DNA from: Amycolatopsis dendrobii | GTDB taxonomy: Bacteria > Actinomycetota > Actinomycetes > Mycobacteriales > Pseudonocardiaceae | NCBI RefSeq assembly: GCF_014145675.1 | Contig: NZ_JACGZW010000018.1 | Coordinates: 62,001 to 126,000 of the forward strand | Reading direction: 5' to 3' | DNA: 64,000 nucleotides | In this document: one piece after another, positions 16,789-24,522 of the stretch | Layout of the letters: each line of letters starts with the position of its first letter | How positions within the stretch are numbered: the first letter of the stretch is position 1 | Translations under genes and position numbers: made by a program | The notes under the pieces: generated by a model | Database searches by the model: none | Told to the model about the DNA's origin: nothing | What the model saw: the letters and a program-made list of their open reading frames with translations, nothing else

Positions 16789-17255
16789 CAGACGGCCACC
16801 TCCACCGGGACCAGCTTGCGGGTGATCGCGTGCCCCAGCAGGACGGCGAGCAGCGCGGCGGCGAGCGTTCCGCCGAGGTAGGCGAAGGCGAGCGGTACGG
16901 TGTCCGGCCGGAGCAGGTTGCGCGCTTCGACCGCGTACGTGGAGAAGGTCGTGAAGCCGCCGAGGATGCCGACGCCGAGGAACGGCCGCACCAGCCGGTG
17001 CGCCGACCACGCCTCGGTGACCAGCACCATCAGCACGCCGATGAGGAAGCAGCCGGCGACGTTCGTCCAGAAGGTCGCCCACGGGAAGCCGGCGGTCTCG
17101 GCGGGGAGGGCCTGCGCGAGCCCGTAGCGGGCCAGCGCGCCGAGCCCGCCGCCGAGCGCGATCACCCCGAGCACCGACACGTGGTGCCGGACGAGTTCGC
17201 GTTGCTGCACGGGATCCCTGAGGTCGACGTCAGGGTCGAGAGGTTCTTCGGGCAC
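16788..17255 (-). CDS. crcB: CrcB/Fluc fluoride channel subunit 1
   Basis: 155 residues with an N-terminal acidic extension of about 28 residues (MPEEPLDPDVDLRDPV) before four helices. Conserved GGLGALARYGLA near 36-47, FWTNVAGCFLIGV near 62-74 and GGFTTFSTYAVEA near 98-110. GTG start behind GTAGGAGAAGACT. It heads a two-gene fluoride-export operon, and a candidate fluoride riboswitch lies in the leader, which explains its control by F-. Confidence 0.92.
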   Translation of the reverse strand: MPEEPLDPDVDLRDPVQQRELVRHHVSVLGVIALGGGLGALARYGLAQALPAETAGFPWATFWTNVAGCFLIGVLMVLVTEAWSAHRLVRPFLGVGILGGFTTFSTYAVEARNLLRPDTVPLAFAYLGGTLAAALLAVLLGHAITRKLVPVEVAV

Positions 17256-17263
17256 AGTCTTCT

Positions 17264-17362
17264 CCTACTCCACGGACACGCGGCACCGTTCGAGTAGGGA
17301 CTGTTGGCGGTCTCGACCGCGGTTGCCCGGGCGATCCCCGGAGCGGCGAGCCCCACCGCCGC
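17264..17362 (-). promoter_or_regulatory. candidate fluoride riboswitch (crcB leader)
   Basis: On the minus strand the leader carries the pattern of the crcB motif: GGCGGTGGGGCTCGCC, a GC hairpin insert (CCGGGGATCGCCCGGG), AACCGCGGTC/GACCGCC, then AACAGTCCCTACTC. This matches the known order GGnGAUGRnG ... CRCC, AACYGCC ... GGCUGAUG, CCUAC. The terminal CCTACTC (rc of 17292-17298) is fully complementary to GAGTAGG (rc of 17264-17270), which overlaps the crcB ribosome site. That suggests control by ribosome-site sequestration, relieved when F- binds. One helix base differs from consensus (GGUGG for GAUGG), so it is a strong candidate but not certain. Confidence 0.65.
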
Positions 17363-17382
17363 GCGTACGCGAGCCTACCTGA

Positions 17383-18045
17383 TCAGTTTCCCGCCTCCCG
17401 CAACGCGGTCAGCGCCGGACCGAACATAGTGGACTTGATCGCCCCGAGCGTGCCGCGGTCCTTGCCTGCCAGCGGAGCGACGCGTTCGACCGCCGCAGTT
17501 CGCAGATCCTCCAGCGCGGCCGTCGCGTCGACCAGGCCGAGCGCTGTCGCTTGCGGACCGCCGAAGCGGCTCCCGGTGGTCATCGACGCGATCGCGGCGG
17601 CCGGGGTGAGCTTCGCCTGGACGAGCGCGGCCATGCCCGGGGTGAACGGAAGGTTGAGGTCGGCCTCGGGGAAGCAGAAGTAGCCGCGGTCCTCGCGCAT
17701 GACGCGGAAGTCGTGGGCCATCGCGAGCATCGCGCCGCCGCCGAACGCGTGCCCGTTGACCGCGGCGATCGTCGGCACCGGGAGCGCCAGCACGCGGGCG
17801 AGGAGCTCGTGGATGCTGGTGACGTATTTGCCCGCGTCGTCCGGGTGGCTGGTGAGCCAGTCGAGGTCGAGGCCGTTGGAGTAGTACTTGCCGCTGCCGA
17901 TCGTGACGAGCGCGGCGGGTTCCTTGCCCGCGGTGACCGTGTCGAGGTGCGTATGGACCTCCTCCAGCCACGGTGGGGCGAACCGGTTTTCGTCGGCGCC
18001 GAAGTCGAGTACGTGGACGGCGCCGGCGGTGGTGAGGGTGGGCAT
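17383..18045 (-). CDS. enoyl-CoA hydratase/isomerase family protein
   Basis: 220 residues, crotonase fold, shorter than the usual 255-260. The oxyanion-hole motif is seen at GHAFGGGAMLAMAHD near 98-112, and GKYYSNGLDL near 52-61 is the first CoA-pocket loop. It could hydrate enoyl-CoA or isomerise delta3-enoyl-CoA; the NGLDLDWL segment is more like the isomerase/peroxisomal ECI type. A good ribosome site (AAGGATT) precedes the ATG. One base separates it from the TetR gene upstream, so the two form an operon and the regulator is likely autoregulated. Confidence 0.85.
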   Translation of the reverse strand: MPTLTTAGAVHVLDFGADENRFAPPWLEEVHTHLDTVTAGKEPAALVTIGSGKYYSNGLDLDWLTSHPDDAGKYVTSIHELLARVLALPVPTIAAVNGHAFGGGAMLAMAHDFRVMREDRGYFCFPEADLNLPFTPGMAALVQAKLTPAAAIASMTTGSRFGGPQATALGLVDATAALEDLRTAAVERVAPLAGKDRGTLGAIKSTMFGPALTALREAGN

Positions 18046-18046
18046 T

Positions 18047-18661
18047 TCAATCCTTCCTGGACTTTCGCGGTGGTTCGAGGGCGAGGATCGCGCGGACCGC
18101 CGCGGCTAGCCGTGCGCGGCTTTCCGCACTGGCGGGTCCGGTGGCGAGTTCGCGGCGGAGCAGAGCGGTCGGGAGGTCCACCACGCAGGCGGTGACGACC
18201 TCTACGGCTTGTCCGTCGCCGCGGTTCCAGAGTTGCCGGGCCAGGCGGATCAAGAGGCGGACGAGGCGTTTGTCCAAGGCGTGCAAGGCTTCCGCGAGTT
18301 CGTCCGGCAGTTGCGGGCCCAGTACGCGCTTTGCCGGGACAGCGATCATCATCCGCGCGGCGTCCGGGCGCGCCTCGGCTACCACGGCGGAGGTGTCGGC
18401 GGCCGCGACTACCGCTTCGATCGGGTCGGGAGCTTCGTCGACCAGGCGTTCTTGTTCGTCGAGGAAGAAAGTGGCGGCGCGGAGCCAGGTCTGGCCGATG
18501 AGGGCGGGGAGATTGGCGAAGACGTGGTAGATCGTGCTGTTCGGAACGCCCGCCTCCTGCGCGAGCCGCCGGACGGTGAGCGCCTCGGGGCCGATGTCGG
18601 CGATGAGGCGCTCGGCGGTGTCGAGAATCAGCTCGGGATCGTGGATCCGGGGGCGGGGCAT
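18047..18661 (-). CDS. TetR-family regulator
   Basis: 204 residues. N-terminal TetR helix-turn-helix around 10-55 (LILDTAERLIADIGPEALTVRRLAQEAGVPNSTIYHVF), then an all-helical ligand domain with no recognised ligand. ATG at 18661, stop one base before the enoyl-CoA hydratase gene, so it probably represses that operon and responds to an acyl-CoA or lipid ligand (inference). Confidence 0.88.
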   Translation of the reverse strand: MPRPRIHDPELILDTAERLIADIGPEALTVRRLAQEAGVPNSTIYHVFANLPALIGQTWLRAATFFLDEQERLVDEAPDPIEAVVAAADTSAVVAEARPDAARMMIAVPAKRVLGPQLPDELAEALHALDKRLVRLLIRLARQLWNRGDGQAVEVVTACVVDLPTALLRRELATGPASAESRARLAAAVRAILALEPPRKSRKD

Positions 18662-18721
18662 GGATCAGATGATAATGGAGCGAGTGCTCCAAAACTAGGG
18701 CGGGGTGATGTGCGGCTCAAG

Positions 18722-18771
18722 GGGTCGTGAGCGGCAATCGCGGTTAGAACCGGGATTGCCACTCACGACCC
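18722..18771. repeat. 50-bp imperfect palindrome
   Basis: Two 25-base arms, 22 matching (outer arm GGGTCGTGAGCGGCAATC, inner core CGGTT/AACCG), giving one long hairpin in a gene-free spacer upstream of the TetR gene. The size and structure resemble the interspersed palindromic elements of Amycolatopsis-type genomes, but I cannot check copy number here. Confidence 0.75.
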
Positions 18772-18852
18772 GCCTGCGGAAGCCCGCCGCCGGATCGCCG
18801 CCCGGCTTCCGCCGCCGTCGGCTCCCGGGTCAAGCCACGCGGACACCGCTCG

Positions 18853-18904
18853 GGGCTGGTGCGTGTTCGCACCGGTTCTCACCGGTGCGAACACGCACCA
18901 GCCC
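18853..18904. repeat. 52-bp perfect inverted repeat
   Basis: Two perfect 23-base arms (GGGCTGGTGCGTGTTCGCAC and continuing) around a 6-base loop (TTCTCA). It lies 37 bases beyond the stop of the truncated CBM48 copy. It could be a terminator for that strand or an independent palindromic element. No coding function. Confidence 0.8.
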
Positions 18905-18941
18905 AGCCCTCGCCGGACGGGAGGGAACCAAGCTGGGCCGG

Positions 18942-19050
18942 TCAGTCCGCGATGCCAAGGCAGTCCAGCCCCTCACGGGCCGGGGCATCCGGGCCGTCCA
19001 GCCAACGGCCGCGATCAGCCAAGCAACCGAAACCCCACCGCACTCGCACG
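18942..19050 (-). pseudogene. truncated CBM48-type duplicate
   Basis: The minus strand encodes a fragment ending CLADRGRWLDGPDAPAR ... DCLGIAD and a stop. It mirrors the end of the intact neighbour (YLADGGRWLDEPDAPAR ... DCLYIAD) at about 75% DNA identity, with the frame kept. No start codon or N-terminal half of the domain can be found. It is therefore a tandem partial duplication of the 3' end of the neighbouring gene. The fragment lies directly downstream of the intact gene, with 12 bases between them. Confidence 0.75.
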
Positions 19051-19062
19051 ACGCCGCCCGGG

Positions 19063-19347
19063 TCAATCCGCGATATACAAGCAATCCCGCCCGTCGCGGG
19101 CAGGCGCGTCCGGCTCGTCCAGCCAGCGGCCGCCGTCGGCCAGGTAGCGGAAGCGGAGCCGGGCGCCCGGCGGCACCTCCACCGCGGCCGAGCGCGTGCC
19201 GTTCGAGCGTTTGCGGAGTTCGTGGCGTCCGGGCTGCCAGTCGTTGAAGTCGCCGACCACGCTCACCGGGCCGGGCGGGGTGTCGAGCGGCAGGACGAAC
19301 GTCACCCGCCGGGCCCCGGAGCCGATGCTCCGGCTGGTCTTGATCAC
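19063..19347 (-). CDS. single-domain CBM48/glycogen-binding-like protein
   Basis: 94 residues, a stand-alone isoamylase-N/CBM48-like beta-sandwich: VTFVLPLDTPPGPVSVVGDFNDWQ near 15-38, then RSAAVEVPPGARLRFRYLADGGRW, with the Trp and Tyr positions that stack on alpha-glucan. Start GTG at 19347 (GAAAGGGA about 5 bases upstream). Such proteins may bind glycogen or recruit enzymes to it, possibly linked to the alpha-glucan enzymes elsewhere in the window (inference). Next to a truncated copy of itself. Confidence 0.8.
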   Translation of the reverse strand: MIKTSRSIGSGARRVTFVLPLDTPPGPVSVVGDFNDWQPGRHELRKRSNGTRSAAVEVPPGARLRFRYLADGGRWLDEPDAPARDGRDCLYIAD

Positions 19348-19451
19348 GGCGTTTCCCTTTCCCGTTCCGGCGAATCGGTCTTTCTGAATCGTTTCACGAC
19401 CGATGCCGGAAACCCGGACGCGGCAGATGCCGCGTCCGGGTGAAAACGGGC

Positions 19452-20756
19452 TCAGGTGGTGGAAACGTCGTCCAGCTGCTCGGCGGCCGGGCGCACCGGG
19501 AACAGGTCGCCGCCGGGCGGGACCGGGATGCGGCCGACCGCGGCGCGGGCCTTCCGGTCCCCCGCGTCGGCGGCGGCGTGCACGCTGTCGAGGGCGGCGT
19601 ACTGGATGAAATGGATGTCCGGCAACGGCCACGGCGCGGCGCCGGTCGCCGCCGGGAGCAGGTGGTCGACGGCGGCGAAAATGCTGCCGCCCTGCGGATT
19701 CCGGTACGACCACAGGTCGACGCCCAGGTGCTTGCCCAGCTGCGCGAGGCGAGTCAGGGCGACCAGGTTGAACGTGTGGTAGTGGTACGTCCGGGTGCGG
19801 GTGGATTCCTCGGGCTGGCCGCCGTCCGCGGCGATCTGGTGGTCGATCCGGGCTTTGCCGGAGTCGCGGACGATCTCGCGGGCCAGGTCGCGCCGGCCGA
19901 CGTAGCTCGCGGTCGCCGCGGCGAGCAGGTCGTAGAAGGTGCCGTGGTTGTTGGTCGCCTTGGCCTCGTCGGTGCCGTTCTTGCTGGTGCGCAACCAGGC
20001 CAGGAAGTCCGCCGACCAGCCGCGGAACGCCTTGCCGTCGGCCTTCGTCCAGCCGGGCGCGCCCGCTTCGAGGATCCGCGCGGCGTCGAGGACCTGGGTG
20101 AACGTATAGGAGAACTCGATGATGCCGATCCCGCGCCCGTCGGTCTTGCACGGGATGCCCTGTGCGAAGTTCAGGTTCGGGTTCATTTTCGTTGCCGCGT
20201 CGAGGAACCAGGTGCGCAGGTCGAGCGCGGCGCGCTGGGCGTACTCGGCCTTGCCGGTGTAGTACCAGGCGAGCGAGAGCTGGTAGATCGAGTTGAACGC
20301 GACGAGCCGCTCGGCCTTGTCCGGCACGTTCTTCATCTCGGGGTTGACCTGGCCGTCGCGGTCGACGTACGGGCAGCCCTGCGGGTTTTCCGGCGTTTTC
20401 GGCTGGCTGGGCCAGTAGTACGGAGCGAGGCTGAGGTAGTCGTGCTTGTCGCCGCTCGGCGGGACGCGCTCCTTGTCGACGACCGTCCACGGCCCCTTGG
20501 TCAGCGCGTCGTCCGCCTGCCTCAGCAGGTTCGACAGCGACGTGCGCAGCGTCGGATTCCCGGCCATCAGGCCGATCTTGTTGCCTGCCAGGCGCAGGCC
20601 GTCGAGCACCACGGGGTCCGGCACGCAGACGAACGAACAGGACCTCGGCGCGGGCGCGGCGGTCGCCGCTCCGGCAGTGGTCGCGAGCAGCCCCGCGACC
20701 GTCGCGAGAACCGCCGCGAGACGACGCGGACGGGAAGACCGGAAAGGAGGCAGCAC
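19452..20756 (-). CDS. secreted alginate lyase-type polysaccharide lyase (PL5 fold)
   Basis: About 434 residues, with a Sec signal peptide (RRLAAVLATVAGLLATTAGAA, then a cut near ATA-AP). The lyase domain carries the PL5-like motifs YLSLAPYYWPSQ near 112-123, NNHGT at about 269-273 (catalytic Asn/His) and YHYHTFNL in the second half. Members cleave polyuronates by beta-elimination. The true substrate (alginate, polyglucuronate or another acidic glycan) cannot be fixed. Start: the longer TTG at 20771 has no ribosome site, while the GTG at 20756 has GGAG 5 bases upstream. The AT-richer spacer upstream (20757-20843) is a probable promoter. Confidence 0.8.
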   Translation of the reverse strand: MLPPFRSSRPRRLAAVLATVAGLLATTAGAATAAPAPRSCSFVCVPDPVVLDGLRLAGNKIGLMAGNPTLRTSLSNLLRQADDALTKGPWTVVDKERVPPSGDKHDYLSLAPYYWPSQPKTPENPQGCPYVDRDGQVNPEMKNVPDKAERLVAFNSIYQLSLAWYYTGKAEYAQRAALDLRTWFLDAATKMNPNLNFAQGIPCKTDGRGIGIIEFSYTFTQVLDAARILEAGAPGWTKADGKAFRGWSADFLAWLRTSKNGTDEAKATNNHGTFYDLLAAATASYVGRRDLAREIVRDSGKARIDHQIAADGGQPEESTRTRTYHYHTFNLVALTRLAQLGKHLGVDLWSYRNPQGGSIFAAVDHLLPAATGAAPWPLPDIHFIQYAALDSVHAAADAGDRKARAAVGRIPVPPGGDLFPVRPAAEQLDDVSTT

Positions 20757-20843
20757 CGCAACTCCGTTCAAGAATATGAATAGTACCCAGATATGTGAAC
20801 TGAGATTGAATAGCCGAGCGCTCGTGGCCGCGTCAAGAGCGGC

Positions 20844-21677
20844 TCAGGCGAAGCGGCCGCGCCGGACCGGGTTCCGGAGGGCGCCGAGGCCCTCGATCAT
20901 GATGGTGACCTCGTCGTCCGCCTCGAGCGTGACGTCCGGGCCGGGAACGGCGGATGTACCGGTGGCCAGGACGGCGCCGCGCGGGAAAACATCGCCGCGG
21001 TAGAGCCACGCGACCAGATCCGCGAGCCGGCGGTGCAGCCGCGCGGTCGACGTCTCCCCCGCCCAGAGCAGTGCTCCGGCGCGATGGATCGACACGGTGA
21101 TGCCGAGCGCGTACGGGTCCGGGATCTCTTGCGCGGGCACGATCCACGGCCCGGCCGCGCACGAACCGCGGTACATCTTGGCCTGCGGCAGGTACAGCGG
21201 GTTCTCGCCTTCGATGCTGCGCGAACTCACGTCGTTGACGATCGTGTACCCGACGATCTCGCCGTTCGCGTTGCACACCAACGCCAATTCGGGTTCCGGA
21301 ACGTCCCAAGCGGAATCTTCGCGCACCCCGATCGGCTCCCCCGGCCCGCGCACGCGGTGCCCGACGCTCTTGAAGAACAGCTCCGGGCGTTCCGCGTCGT
21401 ACACCCGCGAGTAGACGTCCGCGTCGCCGCTCTCCTCCATCCGCGCCTCGCGCGACACATCGTAGGTGACTCCGGCGGCCCACACCTCGGTGTCGTCGTC
21501 GACCGGCGCCCGCAGCTCGCCTGGTTCACCCGGGACGAGCTCGATCGCCAGTGCTTCGGCGAAGTCGTCGGCGGGCAACGCGAGCAGGGAGCCGAGCGTG
21601 GTGCCGGGCGGGAGCGCGCCGGCGGACTCGCCGTCGGTCACCTGCCAGCCCGCGGCGGTTTTGCCGAGGCGGCGCAT
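20844..21677 (-). CDS. FAH-fold hydrolase/dehydratase (KdaD-like)
   Basis: 277 residues, fumarylacetoacetate hydrolase family, with metal-binding acidic residues in the EPELALVCNANGEIVGYTIVNDVS block near 146-170 and a C-terminal DDEVTIMIEGLGALRNPV strand. FAH-fold enzymes include acylpyruvases and 2-keto-3-deoxy-pentonate dehydratase (KdaD). It is coupled to an IlvD/Edd-type sugar-acid dehydratase (stop and start overlap by one base, TGATG), which favours KdaD: 2-keto-3-deoxy-pentonate to 2,5-dioxopentanoate (inference). Start ATG at 21677. Confidence 0.8.
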   Translation of the reverse strand: MRRLGKTAAGWQVTDGESAGALPPGTTLGSLLALPADDFAEALAIELVPGEPGELRAPVDDDTEVWAAGVTYDVSREARMEESGDADVYSRVYDAERPELFFKSVGHRVRGPGEPIGVREDSAWDVPEPELALVCNANGEIVGYTIVNDVSSRSIEGENPLYLPQAKMYRGSCAAGPWIVPAQEIPDPYALGITVSIHRAGALLWAGETSTARLHRRLADLVAWLYRGDVFPRGAVLATGTSAVPGPDVTLEADDEVTIMIEGLGALRNPVRRGRFA

Positions 21678-23377
21678 CAGTGCGAATCCCTCGGCACGGC
21701 GGAACCGCGGGTGCCGTGCAGGAAATCGAAGTCCGCGCCGAGGTGAGCCTGGGTGACGTGCTCGCGGTAGAGCCAGGTGTATCCGCTGCGGTACGGGCTT
21801 TCCGGCGGTGTCCACGCTTCGCGGCGGACGGCGAGTTCGTCGTCGGGCACGTGCAGGGTCAGCTGGCGCGCCGGGGTGTCGAGCGTGATCCGGTCGCCGG
21901 TACGGACGAGCGCGAGCGGGCCGCCGACCGCCGATTCCGGGCTCACGTGCAGCACGACCGTGCCGTAGCCGGTGCCGGACATCCGGCCGTCGCAGATCCG
22001 CACGATGTCGGTGACGCCCTGTTCGAGGAGCTTTTTCGGCACCGGGACGTTCGCCACCTCCGGCATGCCCGGGTAGCCCTTCGGACCCGCGCCGCGGATC
22101 ACCAGGATCGTGTCGGGGGTGACGGGCAAGTCCGGGTCGTCGGCGACGCGGTGGTAGTCCTCCGCGGTGTCGAAGACCAGCGCCGGGCCGGTGTGCGCGA
22201 GCAGCTCCGGCGAGGCGGCGGATTGCTTGATGACCGCGCCTTCCGGAGCGAGATTCCCGGTGAGCACAGCGGTTCCGGTGCCGGGCGGCTGGAACGGCGC
22301 GTCGACGGCCGTGATCACATCGTCGTTCCAGCACTCCGCCGGTTCCCTCGGCTTGCCGGTGACCGTGCGGACGCCGGTGTGCAGGAGCCCCGCCTCGGCG
22401 AGCCTCGTCAGCACCACGGGAACTCCCCCGGCGTAACAAAAATCTTCCATGAGGAATTGCCCTGAGGGCATCAGATTCACCAACGTGGGGACTTCACGGC
22501 CCAGCTCGTCGAAGTCGCTCATCGCGAGCGGGACGCCGACGCGCCCGGCCAGCGCGAGAAGGTGCACGATCGCGTTGGTGGACCCGCCGATCGCCGCGTT
22601 GACGCGGACCGCGTTCTCGAACGCCGCGCGGGTCAGGATCTCGGACGGGCGCAGGTCTTCCTCCACCATCGCGACAATCCGCCGACCGGCCGCCTGCGCG
22701 GTCTCGAAACGCCGCGCGTCGACCGCGGGCCAGGTCGCCGAACCGGGCAACTGCATGCCGAGCGCCTCGGCGAGACAGGCCATCGTCGACGCCGTGCCCA
22801 TGGTCATGCAGTGGCCGTTCGAGCGGGCCATGCAGCCTTCGGCGAAGAAGCACTCCTCCTCGGTCATCCGGCCGGCCTTGACTTCTTCCTCGAACTTCCA
22901 GACGTGCGTGCCCGAGCCGACGTCGCCGCCGCGGAACTTGCCGTTGAGCATCGGGCCGCCGGTGACCATCACCGCGGGCAGGTCGACGCTCGCCGCGCCC
23001 ATCAGCATCGCCGGGGTCGTCTTGTCGCAGCCGGAGAGGAGGACGACGCCGTCGAGCGGGTTGGCCCGGATCAGCTCCTCGACCTCCATCGCCATCAGAT
23101 TGCGGTAGAGCATCGCGGTGGGGCGCATGAGCGTCTCGCCGGTCGCCATCGTCGGGAACGCGAGCGGGAAGCCGCCCGCCTGCCAGACCCCGCGCTTGAC
23201 CGCCTCGGCCACGCGGTCGAGATGCACGTTGCACGGGGCCAGCTCGGACGCGCTCACCGCGATCCCGATCACCGGCCGGCCGTCGAACACCTCCGGGCCG
23301 AACCCCTGGGACCGCATCCACGACCGGTGGATCATCCCCGCCCGGCCGGACGCCCCGAACCACGCCGCACTGCGCAC
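21677..23377 (-). CDS. IlvD/Edd-family sugar-acid dehydratase
   Basis: 566 residues. [Fe-S] dehydratase of the aldonate type, closest in motif pattern to L-arabonate/D-xylonate dehydratase: Cys49 (SASELAPCN), Cys117 (SGCDKTTPAM) and Cys190 (SNGHCMTMGTASTM), the spacing seen in arabinonate dehydratases. It removes water from C2-C3 of a pentonate or similar acid to give the 2-keto-3-deoxy acid. GTG start with GGAGAAGGGAG 7 bases upstream. Followed by the FAH-fold gene, so the pair can form the core of a Weimberg-type route; the 2,5-dioxopentanoate dehydrogenase would have to lie elsewhere. Confidence 0.85.
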   Translation of the reverse strand: MRSAAWFGASGRAGMIHRSWMRSQGFGPEVFDGRPVIGIAVSASELAPCNVHLDRVAEAVKRGVWQAGGFPLAFPTMATGETLMRPTAMLYRNLMAMEVEELIRANPLDGVVLLSGCDKTTPAMLMGAASVDLPAVMVTGGPMLNGKFRGGDVGSGTHVWKFEEEVKAGRMTEEECFFAEGCMARSNGHCMTMGTASTMACLAEALGMQLPGSATWPAVDARRFETAQAAGRRIVAMVEEDLRPSEILTRAAFENAVRVNAAIGGSTNAIVHLLALAGRVGVPLAMSDFDELGREVPTLVNLMPSGQFLMEDFCYAGGVPVVLTRLAEAGLLHTGVRTVTGKPREPAECWNDDVITAVDAPFQPPGTGTAVLTGNLAPEGAVIKQSAASPELLAHTGPALVFDTAEDYHRVADDPDLPVTPDTILVIRGAGPKGYPGMPEVANVPVPKKLLEQGVTDIVRICDGRMSGTGYGTVVLHVSPESAVGGPLALVRTGDRITLDTPARQLTLHVPDDELAVRREAWTPPESPYRSGYTWLYREHVTQAHLGADFDFLHGTRGSAVPRDSH

Positions 23378-23523
23378 CCGCCGCTCCCTTCTCCGGAGCC
23401 CTCCTCGATACCCGATCGGGCGGATCCTGGCAATCCGCTGAGAATTCCGGGAGAACCGGACACTTCGCGGGACCGCCGGACGTTGGGAGAGGTGAGAACG
23501 TTGCCGGAGACGCGAGGTGTGCG

Positions 23524-23799
23524 ATGAGCCTGATCGGGACCCTGGTCGGGTACGTCCTGACCGTGTTCATCGTGGTGCTGGTGGTGCGGATGGTCCTGGA
23601 CTGGACCCGCCTGGTCGCGACCGGGCCCGCGTGGCTCGGCCAGGTGCGCCGGATCAGCCACCGGGCCACCGAACCGGTGATCGCCCCGGTGCGCCGGGTG
23701 CTGCCCCCGATCCGGGCAGGCGGGGTCGGGTTCGATCTGGCGTTCACGGTGGTGTTCTTCGCGGCGCTGGTGGTGCGGGGTATCGCGTTCGCGCTGTGA
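23524..23799 (+). CDS. YggT-family membrane protein
   Basis: 91 residues, two hydrophobic segments at about 4-25 and 71-90 with a basic loop between (RRISHRATEPVIAPVRRVLPP), the standard YggT arrangement, complete with the PVRRVLPP-type motif. YggT proteins lie in the cytoplasmic membrane and are linked to cell envelope, division or osmotic tolerance in other bacteria. Unlike the usual location beside the septation genes, it stands alone here, upstream of a repeat tract. Confidence 0.85.
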   Translation: MSLIGTLVGYVLTVFIVVLVVRMVLDWTRLVATGPAWLGQVRRISHRATEPVIAPVRRVLPPIRAGGVGFDLAFTVVFFAALVVRGIAFAL

Positions 23800-23839
23800 G
23801 CCGCGGTTTCGCGGTGGCGGCTTGGTGCGCGCGGCGCCT

Positions 23840-24345
23840 CGGCGGCCGTGAGTGGGGCCGTTGCGAGCGGCGGGGAGCGGCCACTTGCCAACGATGGCAC
23901 AGCAGCGACCAGCAGCCCGTTGCGAACCACGGGTCAGCGACGACGAGTGCGGCCGTTGCGAGCAGCGGCGACAAGCAGCCACTCGCCAACGATGGCACAG
24001 CAGCGGCGAACAGCCCGTTGCGAAACGCGACTCGGCAACGACGGGCGGGGCGTTGCGAGCGGCCCTGCCAACAATGGCACAGCAGCCACCAGCAGCCCGT
24101 TGCGAACCACGGCTCAGCGACGACGAAGGGGCACAGGCTGCGACTCGGCGGCCGTGACTGAGTCATGGCGAGCATCGGCTCAGCAATGACGAGCGGCCTC
24201 TTCCGAGCGATGGCTCGGCGGCGAGCAGCCCCCGCGAACGGCGGCGCAGCAGTGACCAACAGTCGGTTCGTGAACGGTGGCTCGGCAGCAGCAAGCGGTC
24301 CGTTGCGAGCATCGGCTTGGCGGCGACGAGCGGCTTATGCGGGCC
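23840..24345. repeat. degenerate repeat tract (~80-100 bp units)
   Basis: About 500 bases of imperfect direct repeats. The clearest block, CCAACRATGGCACAGCAGC, recurs at 23888, 23986 and 24068 (spacing 98 and 82), with CAGCCCGTTGCGAAnC and CAGCGACGACGA recurring between, and weaker copies further on. Open frames exist in several phases of both strands but have no family content and no ribosome site. I see no gene. The rest of 23800-24522 carries nothing else that I can support. Confidence 0.75.
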
Positions 24346-24522
24346 GCTGGCGTTCGGCGCAGATCGCGCGGGCAGGGCACCCGGGTCACCCATTCGCAGG
24401 CAAGGCAACCCGGCCCGTCTGATCCCGCACTTGCCGTGCCTTCCTGCCGAGCGAAATCCCCGGGCCGCCGGAGTGTCCACAGTGGAGCGATGAACACCTG
24501 CGGCGCCCGGGGTTCTGAAGGA

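Noticed and set aside
23744..24259. 171-residue minus frame with Cys/Trp repeats
   Set aside because: Frame created by the degenerate repeats; no ribosome site and overlaps the YggT gene end.
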